NCBI GenBank assembly: GCA_002482545.1 | Contig: DLGF01000012.1 | Coordinates: 62,001-126,000 of the forward strand | Length of the DNA: 64,000 bases | Source of the DNA: Sporomusaceae bacterium UBA7701 | GTDB taxonomy: Bacteria; Bacillota; Negativicutes; Sporomusales; UBA7701 | Direction of reading: 5' to 3' | Shown: piece by piece, positions 39,914 to 48,640 of the stretch | Position numbering within the stretch: position 1 is the stretch's first letter | Layout of the letters: every line of letters starts with the position of its first letter | Notes under the pieces: generated by a model | Seen by the model: the letters and a program-made list of their open reading frames with translations, nothing else | Told to the model about the DNA's origin: nothing | Database searches by the model: none | Program-made: the position numbers and the translations under genes

Positions 39914-41350
39914 TTAGTAGGCTCTGCCCCAGATTACCAGCGTTTCGGTCGGTTTGCCGCAGCAGATGCAGGTTTCGCCGACCTTTTCCTGATCAAAGGG
40001 CAGGCACCGGGAAGAGGCCGCCGCCACTTCCTTCACCTTATCCTCGCAGGCCCGGTCGCCGCACCACATGCCTTTTACAAAGCCCGCCTGCTTGTCGAGG
40101 ATGTCGCGCAGTTCTTCCATGCTCTGGGCGCTGGTGGTCTTCGCGGTTTGCAGTTTCTGCGCCTTGTCATAGAGATCTTTCTGGATAGCCTCCAGCATTT
40201 CCGGTACCTTGGCCTCGAGCTCATCCATGGAAATGACCGTCTTTTCGCGGTTGTCGCGGCGGACCAGAACAACCTGATTTTTTTCGATATCCTTCGGGCC
40301 TATCTCAATCCGCAGAGGGATGCCCTTCATCTCATATTCGCTGAACTTCCAGCCCGGCATCTTATCCGAGACATCCAGCTTGACCCGCGCCACTTTGTTC
40401 AGCCGGTTTTTGAGTTCCGTCGCCTTCTCGACCACGCCCTCCTTGTGGGTCGCGATCGGGATGATGACCACCTGGGTGGGCGCCATCCGGGGAGGCAGGA
40501 CGAGGCCGCTGTCGTCGCCGTGGACCATGACCAGCGCTCCGATTATCCGGGTGGACAAGCCCCAGGAAGTCTGGTGCACATACTGGAGTTTCCCTTCCTT
40601 GTCGGCGTATTGGATATCAAACACCCGGGCGAAGCCGTCGCCGAAATAGTGGGACGTGCCGCACTGCAGGGCTTTTCCGTCGTGCATCAGGCTTTCGATC
40701 GTATAGGTGGCTTCCGCGCCGGCGAACCTTTCCTTCTCGGTTTTTCGCCCTTTGATGACCGGAATGGCGAGCAACTCCTCGCAGGTCTCCACATAAACTT
40801 CCAGCATCTGAATGGTTTCCGCCATAGCGTCTTCCTTGGTGGCGTGGATGGTGTGGCCTTCCTGCCACAGGAACTCGGCGCCGCGCAGGAACGGCCGGGT
40901 GGTCTTTTCCCATCTTACCACGGAGTTCCATTGATTATAGAGCAGGGGCAAATCTTTATAGGACTGGACGATCTTGGCCCAGTGCTCGCAGAACAGCACC
41001 TCGGAAGTAGGCCGGACGCACAGCCGCTCCGTCAGCGGCTCGCTTCCGCCCTGGGTAACCCAGGCAACTTCCGGCGCAAAACCGGCGACATGGTCCTTTT
41101 CCTTCTGCAGCAGGCTTTCGGGGATCAAGAGCGGCATACAGACGTTCTCGTGGCCGGTTTCCTTGAACCGGGCGTCCATGAACTTCTGGATGTTCTCCCA
41201 GATGGCGTAGCCGTACGGGCGATAAATAATGAATCCCTTCAGATTGGAATAATCGCACAGTTCAGCTTTGAGGACAACGTCGGTATACCATTTGGCAAAG
41301 TCCTCATCCATCGGGGTGATAGCCTCCACTAACTTCTTTTCTTTTTCCAT
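39914..41350 (-). CDS. proS: Prolyl-tRNA synthetase, archaeal-like (ProS type 3)
   Basis: The 478-residue enzyme charges tRNA-Pro. Class II motifs: motif 2 is RWEKTTRPFLRGAEFLWQEG near residue 140 and motif 3 the STRIIGALVMVHGDDSG stretch near 280. There is no bacterial editing insertion, and the C-terminal domain has four cysteines (WCGDRACEDK, CICCGKP) and ends in a terminal tyrosine (WGRAY), all features of the archaeal/eukaryotic type. It is preceded by a T-box leader. ATG 41350 follows AGGAGTGG. Single-gene unit. Confidence 0.95.
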   Translation of the reverse strand: MEKEKKLVEAITPMDEDFAKWYTDVVLKAELCDYSNLKGFIIYRPYGYAIWENIQKFMDARFKETGHENVCMPLLIPESLLQKEKDHVAGFAPEVAWVTQGGSEPLTERLCVRPTSEVLFCEHWAKIVQSYKDLPLLYNQWNSVVRWEKTTRPFLRGAEFLWQEGHTIHATKEDAMAETIQMLEVYVETCEELLAIPVIKGRKTEKERFAGAEATYTIESLMHDGKALQCGTSHYFGDGFARVFDIQYADKEGKLQYVHQTSWGLSTRIIGALVMVHGDDSGLVLPPRMAPTQVVIIPIATHKEGVVEKATELKNRLNKVARVKLDVSDKMPGWKFSEYEMKGIPLRIEIGPKDIEKNQVVLVRRDNREKTVISMDELEAKVPEMLEAIQKDLYDKAQKLQTAKTTSAQSMEELRDILDKQAGFVKGMWCGDRACEDKVKEVAAASSRCLPFDQEKVGETCICCGKPTETLVIWGRAY

Positions 41351-41460
41351 TCATCCCACTCCTTTGGTTTCATTATTTCCCGGAAATCAGAAGGTCCGCT
41401 CGCGCGCAGCGCAAGCCCTCGGTTGCGGCTATGCCTATCAGCCAGAGTCCGGAAGGCGAA

Positions 41461-41728
41461 AAAAAGCCTCCGTCCCGTAAGGGACCGAGGCTTCGGTGGT
41501 ACCACCCTAGTTGGCGCAAGACAATATGCGCCCGCTTTGTTCCTGATAACGGTAGAAAACCGCCGTATCCTACATAAGCTTCGGTACGGGACTCCGAGAC
41601 GGGTTCAAGGTCCCTTTTTGGAAACTCGCACCAACCGTTTCCTCGCTGGAAAAAGGGTGTCCCTTTACTAGTTCTCTTCCTCGTCGGTAACGCTATGACC
41701 TTTGCAACAGGATTTTCCTCTTAGTCTA
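41461..41728 (-). promoter_or_regulatory. T-box leader of proS, proline specifier
   Basis: The T-box sequence AGGGTGGTACCACC is read on the minus strand at about 41508-41495. Before it lie an AGTA motif, the GGTTGGTGCGAG loop and GAA-CCC-G at 41606-41600, so CCC is the likely proline specifier. After it, a terminator stem (AGCCTCGGTCCC with GGGACGGAGGCT, one mismatch) is followed by TTTTTT. The T in TGGT fits a discriminator A, as in tRNA-Pro. A TTGACA lies upstream near 41746. No gene lies in 41351-41781. Confidence 0.93.
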
Positions 41729-41781
41729 TTATAAACAAAACCAATTGTCAAGAATACATTTTGCTCCCGAACAGGGATCCT

Positions 41782-42324
41782 TTATTTGCCCCGCAATAGC
41801 TGATAAATGGTTTTATCCCCGATATAAAGCTCTTCGATCACGCCGTAGCCGTCCTTGATCCGCACAGCCACCGTCGCCTCCCGGCCGGCGCTTGTTCGGT
41901 AGGCGTTCTCGGCGGCCGGCGCGAGGTCCTCCGGCAGGTAATAACGCTTGAAGGGCAAAGTGACATGAGCGACATTGCCCTCAACATAGTTGACCCGAAC
42001 CCGCACATAGTCCCGGTCCGGCTTGTTTGCGCCAACCTCGCTGATATACGCGAAGCGGTCCGCTCCTTCGCGGATCGCCGCGTACGCCGTCTGCCCCGGC
42101 TTGAGCGGCGATCCGCCGCCGACAGGTCCGGCCGCGTCCCGGAACCAGAGATCGACATATCGCCCCTTGAAGGCGTCGAAGGGGTCCACCGGCGCGGTTT
42201 GCCAGTAGTATACCCGTCCGCTTTGCAATACGTCCTCCCAGTGCCAGGCCATATAAAGCGGCGCCGCCAGTTGCAGCAAAGCCACCATGACAAACAGCCC
42301 ATAGCGCAGCCTCAACCGGTTCAT
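41782..42324 (-). CDS. GDYXXLXY-type membrane-anchored protein
   Basis: The 180-residue protein has one N-terminal transmembrane helix (about residues 8-27) and an external domain carrying FKGRYVDLWF near 53, the GDYxxLxY-type motif, and FKRYYLPEDLAP near 124. The family is usually encoded next to DUF2157 proteins; here the ATG overlaps the DUF2157 stop by four bases. Function unknown; a role in a membrane complex with the partner is likely. Confidence 0.8.
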   Translation of the reverse strand: MNRLRLRYGLFVMVALLQLAAPLYMAWHWEDVLQSGRVYYWQTAPVDPFDAFKGRYVDLWFRDAAGPVGGGSPLKPGQTAYAAIREGADRFAYISEVGANKPDRDYVRVRVNYVEGNVAHVTLPFKRYYLPEDLAPAAENAYRTSAGREATVAVRIKDGYGVIEELYIGDKTIYQLLRGK

Positions 42325-43619
42325 TCTTCCCCCACCCCGCTTTTGCGGCGGACCATGATTAAGTTGGCAATCAAAAAGCCTGCCCCCAGTATTACGAAGA
42401 CCAGACCACGCGCGGCAAAGCTGAAGCTGATGTCGAAGAACCGGGCTGCGATCAGCGCCGCCAACAGCAGCATCCCGAGGTTGAGCACCCCCAGGCTGCC
42501 CTGCCGGACTCCTGAAACAATCAGTATAACCCCCAGAACAAGCAGATAAGCGTTTAGCAATATTGCCGGACTTATCCCGCCGGGGTCGAGTCCGAGCAGA
42601 AAAAAGCCCAGCGCGATAACCAAGGGAGCCGCGCCAAGCAGCAGCGTTCTCCCCCTCCAGGGCCGGAGAAACGGCCGTCCCAGGACGATGACCGCTCCCA
42701 GGAGAGCCAGAGCCAATACGTACTCTCCGGCTCCGGCGGCATTCAGCCGGGCGGCCTCCGCCTGCCAGAAGCTCCGGAAGGTCAGGAGAAACGACAGCCC
42801 GATCCCTCCGGCCAAACCCAGGAACTTAAAAGGCTTCTTCCACCCCCGGACCGCCCCGTCAAACCACCGGACGCCGGCCAGATAGGTGATGGCAAACAGG
42901 GAACCGTAGTCGGCCGTGGCTAACCGGCCGCCGTATTTTCCCAGCATCGTGCCAAAACAGATATAGACGCACAGCGTAAGCGCCCAGGCCAGGACGACCG
43001 CCGGATTGGCGTAGCGGTCGGCTTTCAGCAGGCGCCAGCAATAGGGGCCGATGACGGCGAGCAATCCCCATACCAGCAGCTTCTCCGTTCCCCCGGAATA
43101 TCCGGTAAAGGTCCAGGCGGTTATGCCGGCCAGGTAGAGCACTGCAGGGGTCGTCGCCCCCAGGAGGTAGGGCAGCGGCGCGGACAGCGCCATCCAGGTC
43201 AGGAGAAAGGCTCCGGCATCGTCAACTAGCTGGTAGGTTTGCCCCACCAGGGCTATCGCCGCACCAAGCATCAGCATCAAAAAGGCGGCGCTGCCTTCTG
43301 TCCAGCCTGCACTGCCGCGGCGGCGCAGCAAGGCGTACCCGGCCAGCCCCTGGGCGAACAGCAGCATCCCGACGGCAACCGCCAGCCGCGTCATTCGGCT
43401 CAGCGCATCCCAGTTATGGGCCAGAATTAGAATAATCCCCAGGCCGACAAGGCTGCCTCCGATCAGCCCGAATACCGTCAGGACGGTCTTCGATCCGCCC
43501 GGCTTGTCCCCTGGTCCGTAGTAGTTCCGGATCGCGTCGGCGCATTCCGGCGTAATGACTCCCCCGGCGATCAGCTCGGGCAATTCCTTATACAGCCATT
43601 CCAACTCTTTACTCTTCAT
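42321..43619 (-). CDS. DUF2157 polytopic membrane protein
   Basis: The 432-residue protein starts with a cytosolic stretch LYKELPELIAGGVITPE (typical DUF2157) and continues with about 12-13 hydrophobic helices. It has no catalytic motif I recognise. The 4-bp overlap with the GDYXXLXY gene indicates coupled translation. The upstream gap 43620-43894 holds no convincing gene; a 36-codon frame with one hydrophobic stretch near 43750-43640 is weak. Confidence 0.85.
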   Translation of the reverse strand: MKSKELEWLYKELPELIAGGVITPECADAIRNYYGPGDKPGGSKTVLTVFGLIGGSLVGLGIILILAHNWDALSRMTRLAVAVGMLLFAQGLAGYALLRRRGSAGWTEGSAAFLMLMLGAAIALVGQTYQLVDDAGAFLLTWMALSAPLPYLLGATTPAVLYLAGITAWTFTGYSGGTEKLLVWGLLAVIGPYCWRLLKADRYANPAVVLAWALTLCVYICFGTMLGKYGGRLATADYGSLFAITYLAGVRWFDGAVRGWKKPFKFLGLAGGIGLSFLLTFRSFWQAEAARLNAAGAGEYVLALALLGAVIVLGRPFLRPWRGRTLLLGAAPLVIALGFFLLGLDPGGISPAILLNAYLLVLGVILIVSGVRQGSLGVLNLGMLLLAALIAARFFDISFSFAARGLVFVILGAGFLIANLIMVRRKSGVGEE

Positions 43620-43894
43620 TCATTCGCTCCCGCTAGGTTCGACTTTGACTTTTCCCGGAAACGTGAGGGAACACCCAAGCATACAGCAACAGAACGCCGA
43701 TAACCGTCGGCGAACAGCACCAGCGCGGCGACAAGTCCACACCATGGACAATCCCCCGCCCGGATTCCCTCAATCCGGGTTTCGCCGGCCTGCGTCTAGT
43801 ATAAACCAATACCGGTTCATAATAAAAGGGCAAATATCCTGTCGGCAGTTGAACCCGGCTTGTATGATATCCAAGGTCCGCCGAACTGCAGGCG

Positions 43895-44518
43895 TCAGCC
43901 GCCGGAGCCGTTGTCCCCGAGATGGCTGGTGTCGTTGACGCTCTTTATGGTAAACCGTCCTTTGGCTTCATCGTAAAGGATATGGGATAGGCCGCAGTTA
44001 TCCGCCTCGAAACGAAAGCGCTTTTCCTGTCCGAGTCCCAGGAGGCCGCTTATGACCGCTTTAATCACGCCTCCGGAGGTCAGGACGGCGACCCGCTGGC
44101 ACGAGCCGTTGATAATTTCCCGGATGACCCGGCTGCCACGCTCGTATACGTCCGCCCCGGATTCCCCGCCGGGATAGGGAATATCCGCAAGATGCTCCTC
44201 CCAGGCGGCGAATAGCCCGGGGTCCATTTCCTGAATATCGGCCCACCCCAGTCCTTCCCAGGTCCCCATATTGATTTCCCTGAGTTCTTTGCGGATTATG
44301 ATATCCACACCCAGATGAGTGTTGACAATCGCCGCCGTCTGCCTGACCCGCCGCAAGTCGCTGGCATAGATCCGCCCGATGCTATGCCTGGCCAGCCTGC
44401 GGCCCAGCCGCTCCGCCTGGGCCGCCCCCGTCGCATTGAGGCCGATGTCGGTCTTGCCCTGCCGCCGATTGAATTTATTCAGATCAGTCTCACCATGGCG
44501 AACGAGAAAGATATCCAT
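43895..44518 (-). CDS. Histidine phosphatase superfamily protein with a substituted second histidine
   Basis: The 207-residue protein has the RHG motif (LVRHGETDLNKFNRRQG) and WEGLGWADI near 87, typical of cobC/phosphoglycerate-mutase-like phosphatases. The second catalytic histidine, usually in a SHGG-type motif, is replaced by serine: LTSGGVIKAV near 150. That would impair acid-base catalysis, so this copy may be inactive or use another mechanism. Start ATG behind GAGGAGATGGG. Divergent from pit; no corrinoid genes nearby. Confidence 0.85.
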   Translation of the reverse strand: MDIFLVRHGETDLNKFNRRQGKTDIGLNATGAAQAERLGRRLARHSIGRIYASDLRRVRQTAAIVNTHLGVDIIIRKELREINMGTWEGLGWADIQEMDPGLFAAWEEHLADIPYPGGESGADVYERGSRVIREIINGSCQRVAVLTSGGVIKAVISGLLGLGQEKRFRFEADNCGLSHILYDEAKGRFTIKSVNDTSHLGDNGSGG

Positions 44519-44665
44519 CCCATCTCCTCCCCGGCTGAATTGCGCTTATCATACCATTCCGTATCCCGGCCAAAATCTCCTGGTGTTTACATCTCTTTCC
44601 TAAATCGTATAATAATAGTAACAGGTAATTCTCAGAATAATTTTGCCAGGAAAGGCGGGGGTCCT

Positions 44666-45712
44666 TTGCCGCTCGACATCCCCACATTGCTCCTGACTGC
44701 GGCCATACTGCTGGCCCTGCTCTTTACGCTGACGAACGGCCTCCATGATGCCAGCTCGGTCGTCGCGACTTTTATCTCCTGCGGAGCCGCCACCCCCGGA
44801 CAAGCCGTCATTCTGGCCTCCCTCTTCGAGCTCTTGGGGGCGTTGTTCAGCGGCCAGGCCGTAGCCAACACCATCGCCGGCATCGGCGACCTGCCGGGCG
44901 ACCTGACCATCCTGCCGGTAATTACTACCGCTCTTTTGGGCGCAACCGCCTGGAACATCATCACCTGGCGTTTCGGGCTACCCTCCAGTTCGACCCATGC
45001 CCTCGTCGGCGGCCTCATCGGCGCAATCTGGATGGCTCACGGCCCTTCCCATATTCTGTGGGGGTGGCAGGAACTGCTTTCTCCCTCCCATCAGCTCAGC
45101 GGCTTTGCCAAGATCGTGGTCTCGCTCTTCGTTTCCCCGCTGATCGGCTTTGCGGCGGGCTTCGGCTTTCACAAGGCCGGCCTTTTTCTGCTGCGGAACG
45201 CGCGGTTTTCCCAGGCCAACCGCTCCATCAAGCAGGCCCAATGGTTCATGGCCGCTCTTCTGGCCTTCGGGCACGGCGGCAACGACACTCAAAAGACGGT
45301 CGGGCTGATCGTCGCCGTCCTGGCGGCTACCCAACTGGCGCCGGGCGCGGAGCCGTCCTTCTGGGTCCGCTGCAGCGCCGGCCTGCTGATGTCGGCCGGC
45401 ATGCTGTTCGGCGGCTGGTCGATCATGCGCACCATTGGCCGCGGTATCTATACCATCCGCCCTCTCCACAGTCTCGGCTCCCAAGTATCGGCCGGCGGCT
45501 CGGTGGCTGTGGCTACTTGGCTGGGAGCCCCCGTATCGACTACCCATGTGGTGGTCGGCAGTATCGCCGGGGTCGGCTCGGCGGAAGAATTCCGCATGGT
45601 AAACTGGCGGATGGGCCGGGAAATTCTCATTGCCTGGCTGGTGACCATTCCCGCGGCGGCTTTGGCTGCCGCTATGATGTATATGCTGCTGGGCACTCTG
45701 ATGGGAGGCTGA
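44666..45712 (+). CDS. pit: Inorganic phosphate transporter, Pit family
   Basis: The 348-residue membrane protein has the duplicated Pit signature: TLTNGLHDASSVVATFISC near residue 25 and FGHGGNDTQKTVG near 203. PSSSTHALVGGLIGA and PVSTTHVVVGSI are the matching second halves of each repeat. About ten helices. It imports phosphate using the proton or sodium gradient. The start is TTG 44666 behind GGCGGGGG; the open frame goes far upstream without a ribosome site. It is directly followed by the DUF47 gene, the standard Pit partner. Confidence 0.92.
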   Translation: MPLDIPTLLLTAAILLALLFTLTNGLHDASSVVATFISCGAATPGQAVILASLFELLGALFSGQAVANTIAGIGDLPGDLTILPVITTALLGATAWNIITWRFGLPSSSTHALVGGLIGAIWMAHGPSHILWGWQELLSPSHQLSGFAKIVVSLFVSPLIGFAAGFGFHKAGLFLLRNARFSQANRSIKQAQWFMAALLAFGHGGNDTQKTVGLIVAVLAATQLAPGAEPSFWVRCSAGLLMSAGMLFGGWSIMRTIGRGIYTIRPLHSLGSQVSAGGSVAVATWLGAPVSTTHVVVGSIAGVGSAEEFRMVNWRMGREILIAWLVTIPAAALAAAMMYMLLGTLMGG

Positions 45713-45716
45713 AAAC

Positions 45717-46340
45717 ATGACCCAGATGAACTTTTGGGACCGGTTGTTCCCGCCCAAGTACAATTTCTACGACATGATCGCCAGCCAGGCGCAATTGACC
45801 GCCGCGGGCATCAGCGCTTTTCGCGTCTGGCTGCACAATCCGACCGCCGAAAATGCCTACAAGCTCCGCTCCCTGATCCGGCAGGCGGACGCCGTCCGCC
45901 TCGACATGGAGACCCGCTTGATCGAAGCTTTTGTCACCCCGTTCGACCGTCAGGACATCTACTCCCTGTCGGTGGATATGGACCGGGTCATCGAAAGCGC
46001 CAAAGCTTTGATGGAGCTCATGATCGCCTACGAAGTCCAGGCCGACGACGCGGTATACGGCATGGTTCTCAACCTGGAAGAAGGGGTCAACAACTTCGCC
46101 GCAGGCGTTGCGGTGCTGGAGGAAGCTCCGCTGGACGCCGAGCAGCATATCGCGGAAATCCGCCGCTGCCAGGCGGCAGTTGAGGAAGGGTACCGCCACG
46201 GGTCAGCGGCGCTGTTCAAAGCCTCCGACATGATCCAGATCATGAAATACCGCGAGATCTACCGGACCGTCCAGGACGCCGCCGTCTATCTCGGCTACAC
46301 AGCCGACATCCTCCACAAAATAGTCGTTCGCATCGCCTAA
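45717..46340 (+). CDS. DUF47 (PhoU-like) Pit accessory protein
   Basis: The 207-residue soluble helical protein matches DUF47, related to PhoU, with metal-binding acidic residues spread through the helices. The gene begins four bases after pit and ends in a terminator, so the two form an operon. DUF47 proteins are known to regulate Pit transport. No PhoR/PhoB-like regulator or pho box was recognised. Confidence 0.9.
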   Translation: MTQMNFWDRLFPPKYNFYDMIASQAQLTAAGISAFRVWLHNPTAENAYKLRSLIRQADAVRLDMETRLIEAFVTPFDRQDIYSLSVDMDRVIESAKALMELMIAYEVQADDAVYGMVLNLEEGVNNFAAGVAVLEEAPLDAEQHIAEIRRCQAAVEEGYRHGSAALFKASDMIQIMKYREIYRTVQDAAVYLGYTADILHKIVVRIA

Positions 46341-46341
46341 A

Positions 46342-46374
46342 AAAAACTGGCCCCCGACGGGCCAGTTTTTTTTT
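46342..46374 (+). terminator. Terminator of the pit-DUF47 operon
   Basis: A 12-bp stem (AAAAACTGGCCC with GGGCCAGTTTTT), loop CCGAC, then a long T-run. Confidence 0.92.
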
Positions 46375-46399
46375 GCGCGGAGCTATGTTGCCGGCCGTC

Positions 46400-47575
46400 T
46401 CAGCAGTTGTTGCAGACGGCCGCCGCCTTCAGCTTATCCACCAGCCAGACCCGGTGAATAACGGCATACAGCAGGGCATACCCGCCGGAGAGCATGAATA
46501 CCGCGGCATAACCCCAGGTGGCGGCGACAAAGCTCAGTCCGGTCGCCCCGATGACAAAACCGATATCCGATGCGGTTGTAAAGATTCCGAAGGCGGCTCC
46601 CCGGTTCTTCGGATCGGTATAGGTCGCGATCGTCGTCCCCATCGCCGGGAAGGCGACCCCCAGCGACAGCCCGGTGATTACCCCGCACAGAGCCAGGGCC
46701 ACCCAGTCATGGGACCACACCGCAAAAAACATGGCCAGCCCGATCAATACGACGGACAGCCACTCCAACTGCAGCGCCCCGAACCGGTCGCACAATTGGC
46801 GGACAAATACCCGGATAGCCACCACCACAACCGCATAGGTGACAAAGTAGATGTTAAAGTCAGCGACTTGGCGGCTAAGCATCAGCAGCGGCAGAAACAC
46901 CATCAGCCCGGCAAAGCAGATGCCGTTCGCCAGCGTGCTGAAGGTCGGGATGTACACGCCTGGATTGCCGGCGATCGCCCGCGTGGATACGGCGGGCGCT
47001 TCCGACAGCTCCGTCTTCACGGTAGGCCGCTTGGGGACAAGCAGCAAAGCGCCGGCCGCAAGAAGCCCCCCGGTCCCGATGACCACCGGCATACCGGCGG
47101 CATCGTACACAATGCTGGCCGCCGCCGTGGCGAAAGAAGCGCCGATCATGCCGAACAGGCTGTAAACGGCGATAACGTCCGTGACATACCTCCGGTCAAA
47201 CATCAGCGTGGCCATCGTCGTCGCCGCCGGGCTATAGCAGGCCATCCCGACACCCTGGCTGAAGCTGCAGAGCACAGCCAGCCCCAGCGACCTGGCGCTA
47301 AAATAGCCCCAGATGGCCGCCACCGAAAGCAGCAGCCCCGCACAGGCAACGACAGCCGAGCCGTACCGGTCCACCGCCCGTCCGGCGACTACCCGGAAGA
47401 GCATTCCTCCCGCCGAGAGCGCCCCGACAATAAGCCCTACCCCATAAGTGTCCAGGCCGATCCCTTGATAGTAGCGCGGCAGCACCGGCAGGAAAATATC
47501 GAGCGAAGCCCAGTAACACATGTTGGCCAGCGACAAAAGAATGAGTTCTCTGGTAATAATCTCCTGTTTATACAC
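46400..47575 (-). CDS. MFS transporter
   Basis: The 391-residue protein has twelve hydrophobic helices and the MFS loop motif GRAVDRYGSAVVA after the second helix. Substrate unknown. It is divergent from the LysR gene at 47751; the 175-bp gap contains a direct repeat ACCGGGCCCGAA / ACCGGGCCGAA (47690-47740), which may be a regulator site. This suggests LysR control. Confidence 0.87.
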   Translation of the reverse strand: MYKQEIITRELILLSLANMCYWASLDIFLPVLPRYYQGIGLDTYGVGLIVGALSAGGMLFRVVAGRAVDRYGSAVVACAGLLLSVAAIWGYFSARSLGLAVLCSFSQGVGMACYSPAATTMATLMFDRRYVTDVIAVYSLFGMIGASFATAAASIVYDAAGMPVVIGTGGLLAAGALLLVPKRPTVKTELSEAPAVSTRAIAGNPGVYIPTFSTLANGICFAGLMVFLPLLMLSRQVADFNIYFVTYAVVVVAIRVFVRQLCDRFGALQLEWLSVVLIGLAMFFAVWSHDWVALALCGVITGLSLGVAFPAMGTTIATYTDPKNRGAAFGIFTTASDIGFVIGATGLSFVAATWGYAAVFMLSGGYALLYAVIHRVWLVDKLKAAAVCNNC

Positions 47576-47750
47576 TCAACCATCTCCGTATTCTTTCCCA
47601 GCCGTTAGGCCATAGAGAAGCCGTTTCCGCTTCAGGCCCGCGAAAGGGCGGCTTCCGGCAGAATCTCACCGGTTACAGGACTTATCGGCACCGGGCCCGA
47701 ATAGTTGATAAAAATACGCTCCCCTGTACCGGGCCGAAAGGAGTGGCGCC

Positions 47751-48629
47751 ATGGATATCGGCCAGTTGGAAGCCTTTATCTCCATCGCCAAAACAGCCAA
47801 CTTCACCAAATCGGCGGAACTGCTGCACATCGCCCAGTCAACCATCTCGGCGAAAATTCATGCTTTGGAAGAAAGCCTGGGCACCCCGCTGTTTATCCGC
47901 ACCAACCGCTCGGTAACGCTCACGCCGGCCGGGGAATATTTTTTGTCCTATGCGGAGCGGATCGTGTCCTTGGCCGGCGAAAGCAGGCTGGGAGTACAAA
48001 CCAACCAGCGCTTTACATCCACGCTGGTTATCGGGGGCCACGGCTCCATTTGGGCCTATGGACTGCTGTCCAGGCTCCAGTCCTTCCGGGAAAAGCACCC
48101 GGAGCTGGCTCTCCACCTTATAACCGGCTATGCTTCGACCATAAGCCAGCATGTCGTCGACGGCGTCGTCGATATCGGCGTCGTCTACCTGCCTCCCGCC
48201 AACCCGGGCCTGGAAGTGATCCCCCTGGCGGAAGAAGAACTTCTGTTGGTCGGCCGCGACAAACCCCAGCGGCCCGTCAACGCCGACAGCCTATGGAGCC
48301 CCAAGTATGTGCATCTCGACTGGGGGGCGCCATTTTCCGAATGGTTTCAGTCCCTCAGCGGCCCGAACTATATTCCGTCCTTCAAGCTCGACCACCCGTC
48401 GGTGATGCTCCACATTCTTCTGGAAGGCGGGGGATACGGCTTCATGCTGAAGTCCATCGCCGAAAGGCATCTCGACTGCGGAGCGCTGGTGAGCATTCCT
48501 CACGACTTCGCGCCCCCGCCGCCGCGCCGCCCTATTTTTGTCATCTATCTGGCGTCGAAGAAAAATTATCTTACGACCAAGCTGGGTCTGGAGCTTTTCT
48601 ATCCGCCGTCCGCTTCCCGCAAGCACTAG
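47751..48629 (+). CDS. LysR-family transcriptional regulator
   Basis: The 292-residue protein begins with DIGQLEAFISIAKTANFTKS, the LysR helix-turn-helix (to about residue 60), followed by a ligand-binding domain. It sits between two MFS genes, divergent from the first and convergent with the second, so it most likely controls the divergent one. AAAGGAG precedes the ATG. Inducer unknown. Confidence 0.9.
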   Translation: MDIGQLEAFISIAKTANFTKSAELLHIAQSTISAKIHALEESLGTPLFIRTNRSVTLTPAGEYFLSYAERIVSLAGESRLGVQTNQRFTSTLVIGGHGSIWAYGLLSRLQSFREKHPELALHLITGYASTISQHVVDGVVDIGVVYLPPANPGLEVIPLAEEELLLVGRDKPQRPVNADSLWSPKYVHLDWGAPFSEWFQSLSGPNYIPSFKLDHPSVMLHILLEGGGYGFMLKSIAERHLDCGALVSIPHDFAPPPPRRPIFVIYLASKKNYLTTKLGLELFYPPSASRKH

Positions 48630-48640
48630 CCGGCGAGCCG

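Noticed and set aside
43633..43833. Minus-strand frames of 36-66 codons with one hydrophobic stretch before the DUF2157 gene.
   Set aside because: Several overlapping frames, weak starts and no terminator; cannot be supported as a gene.
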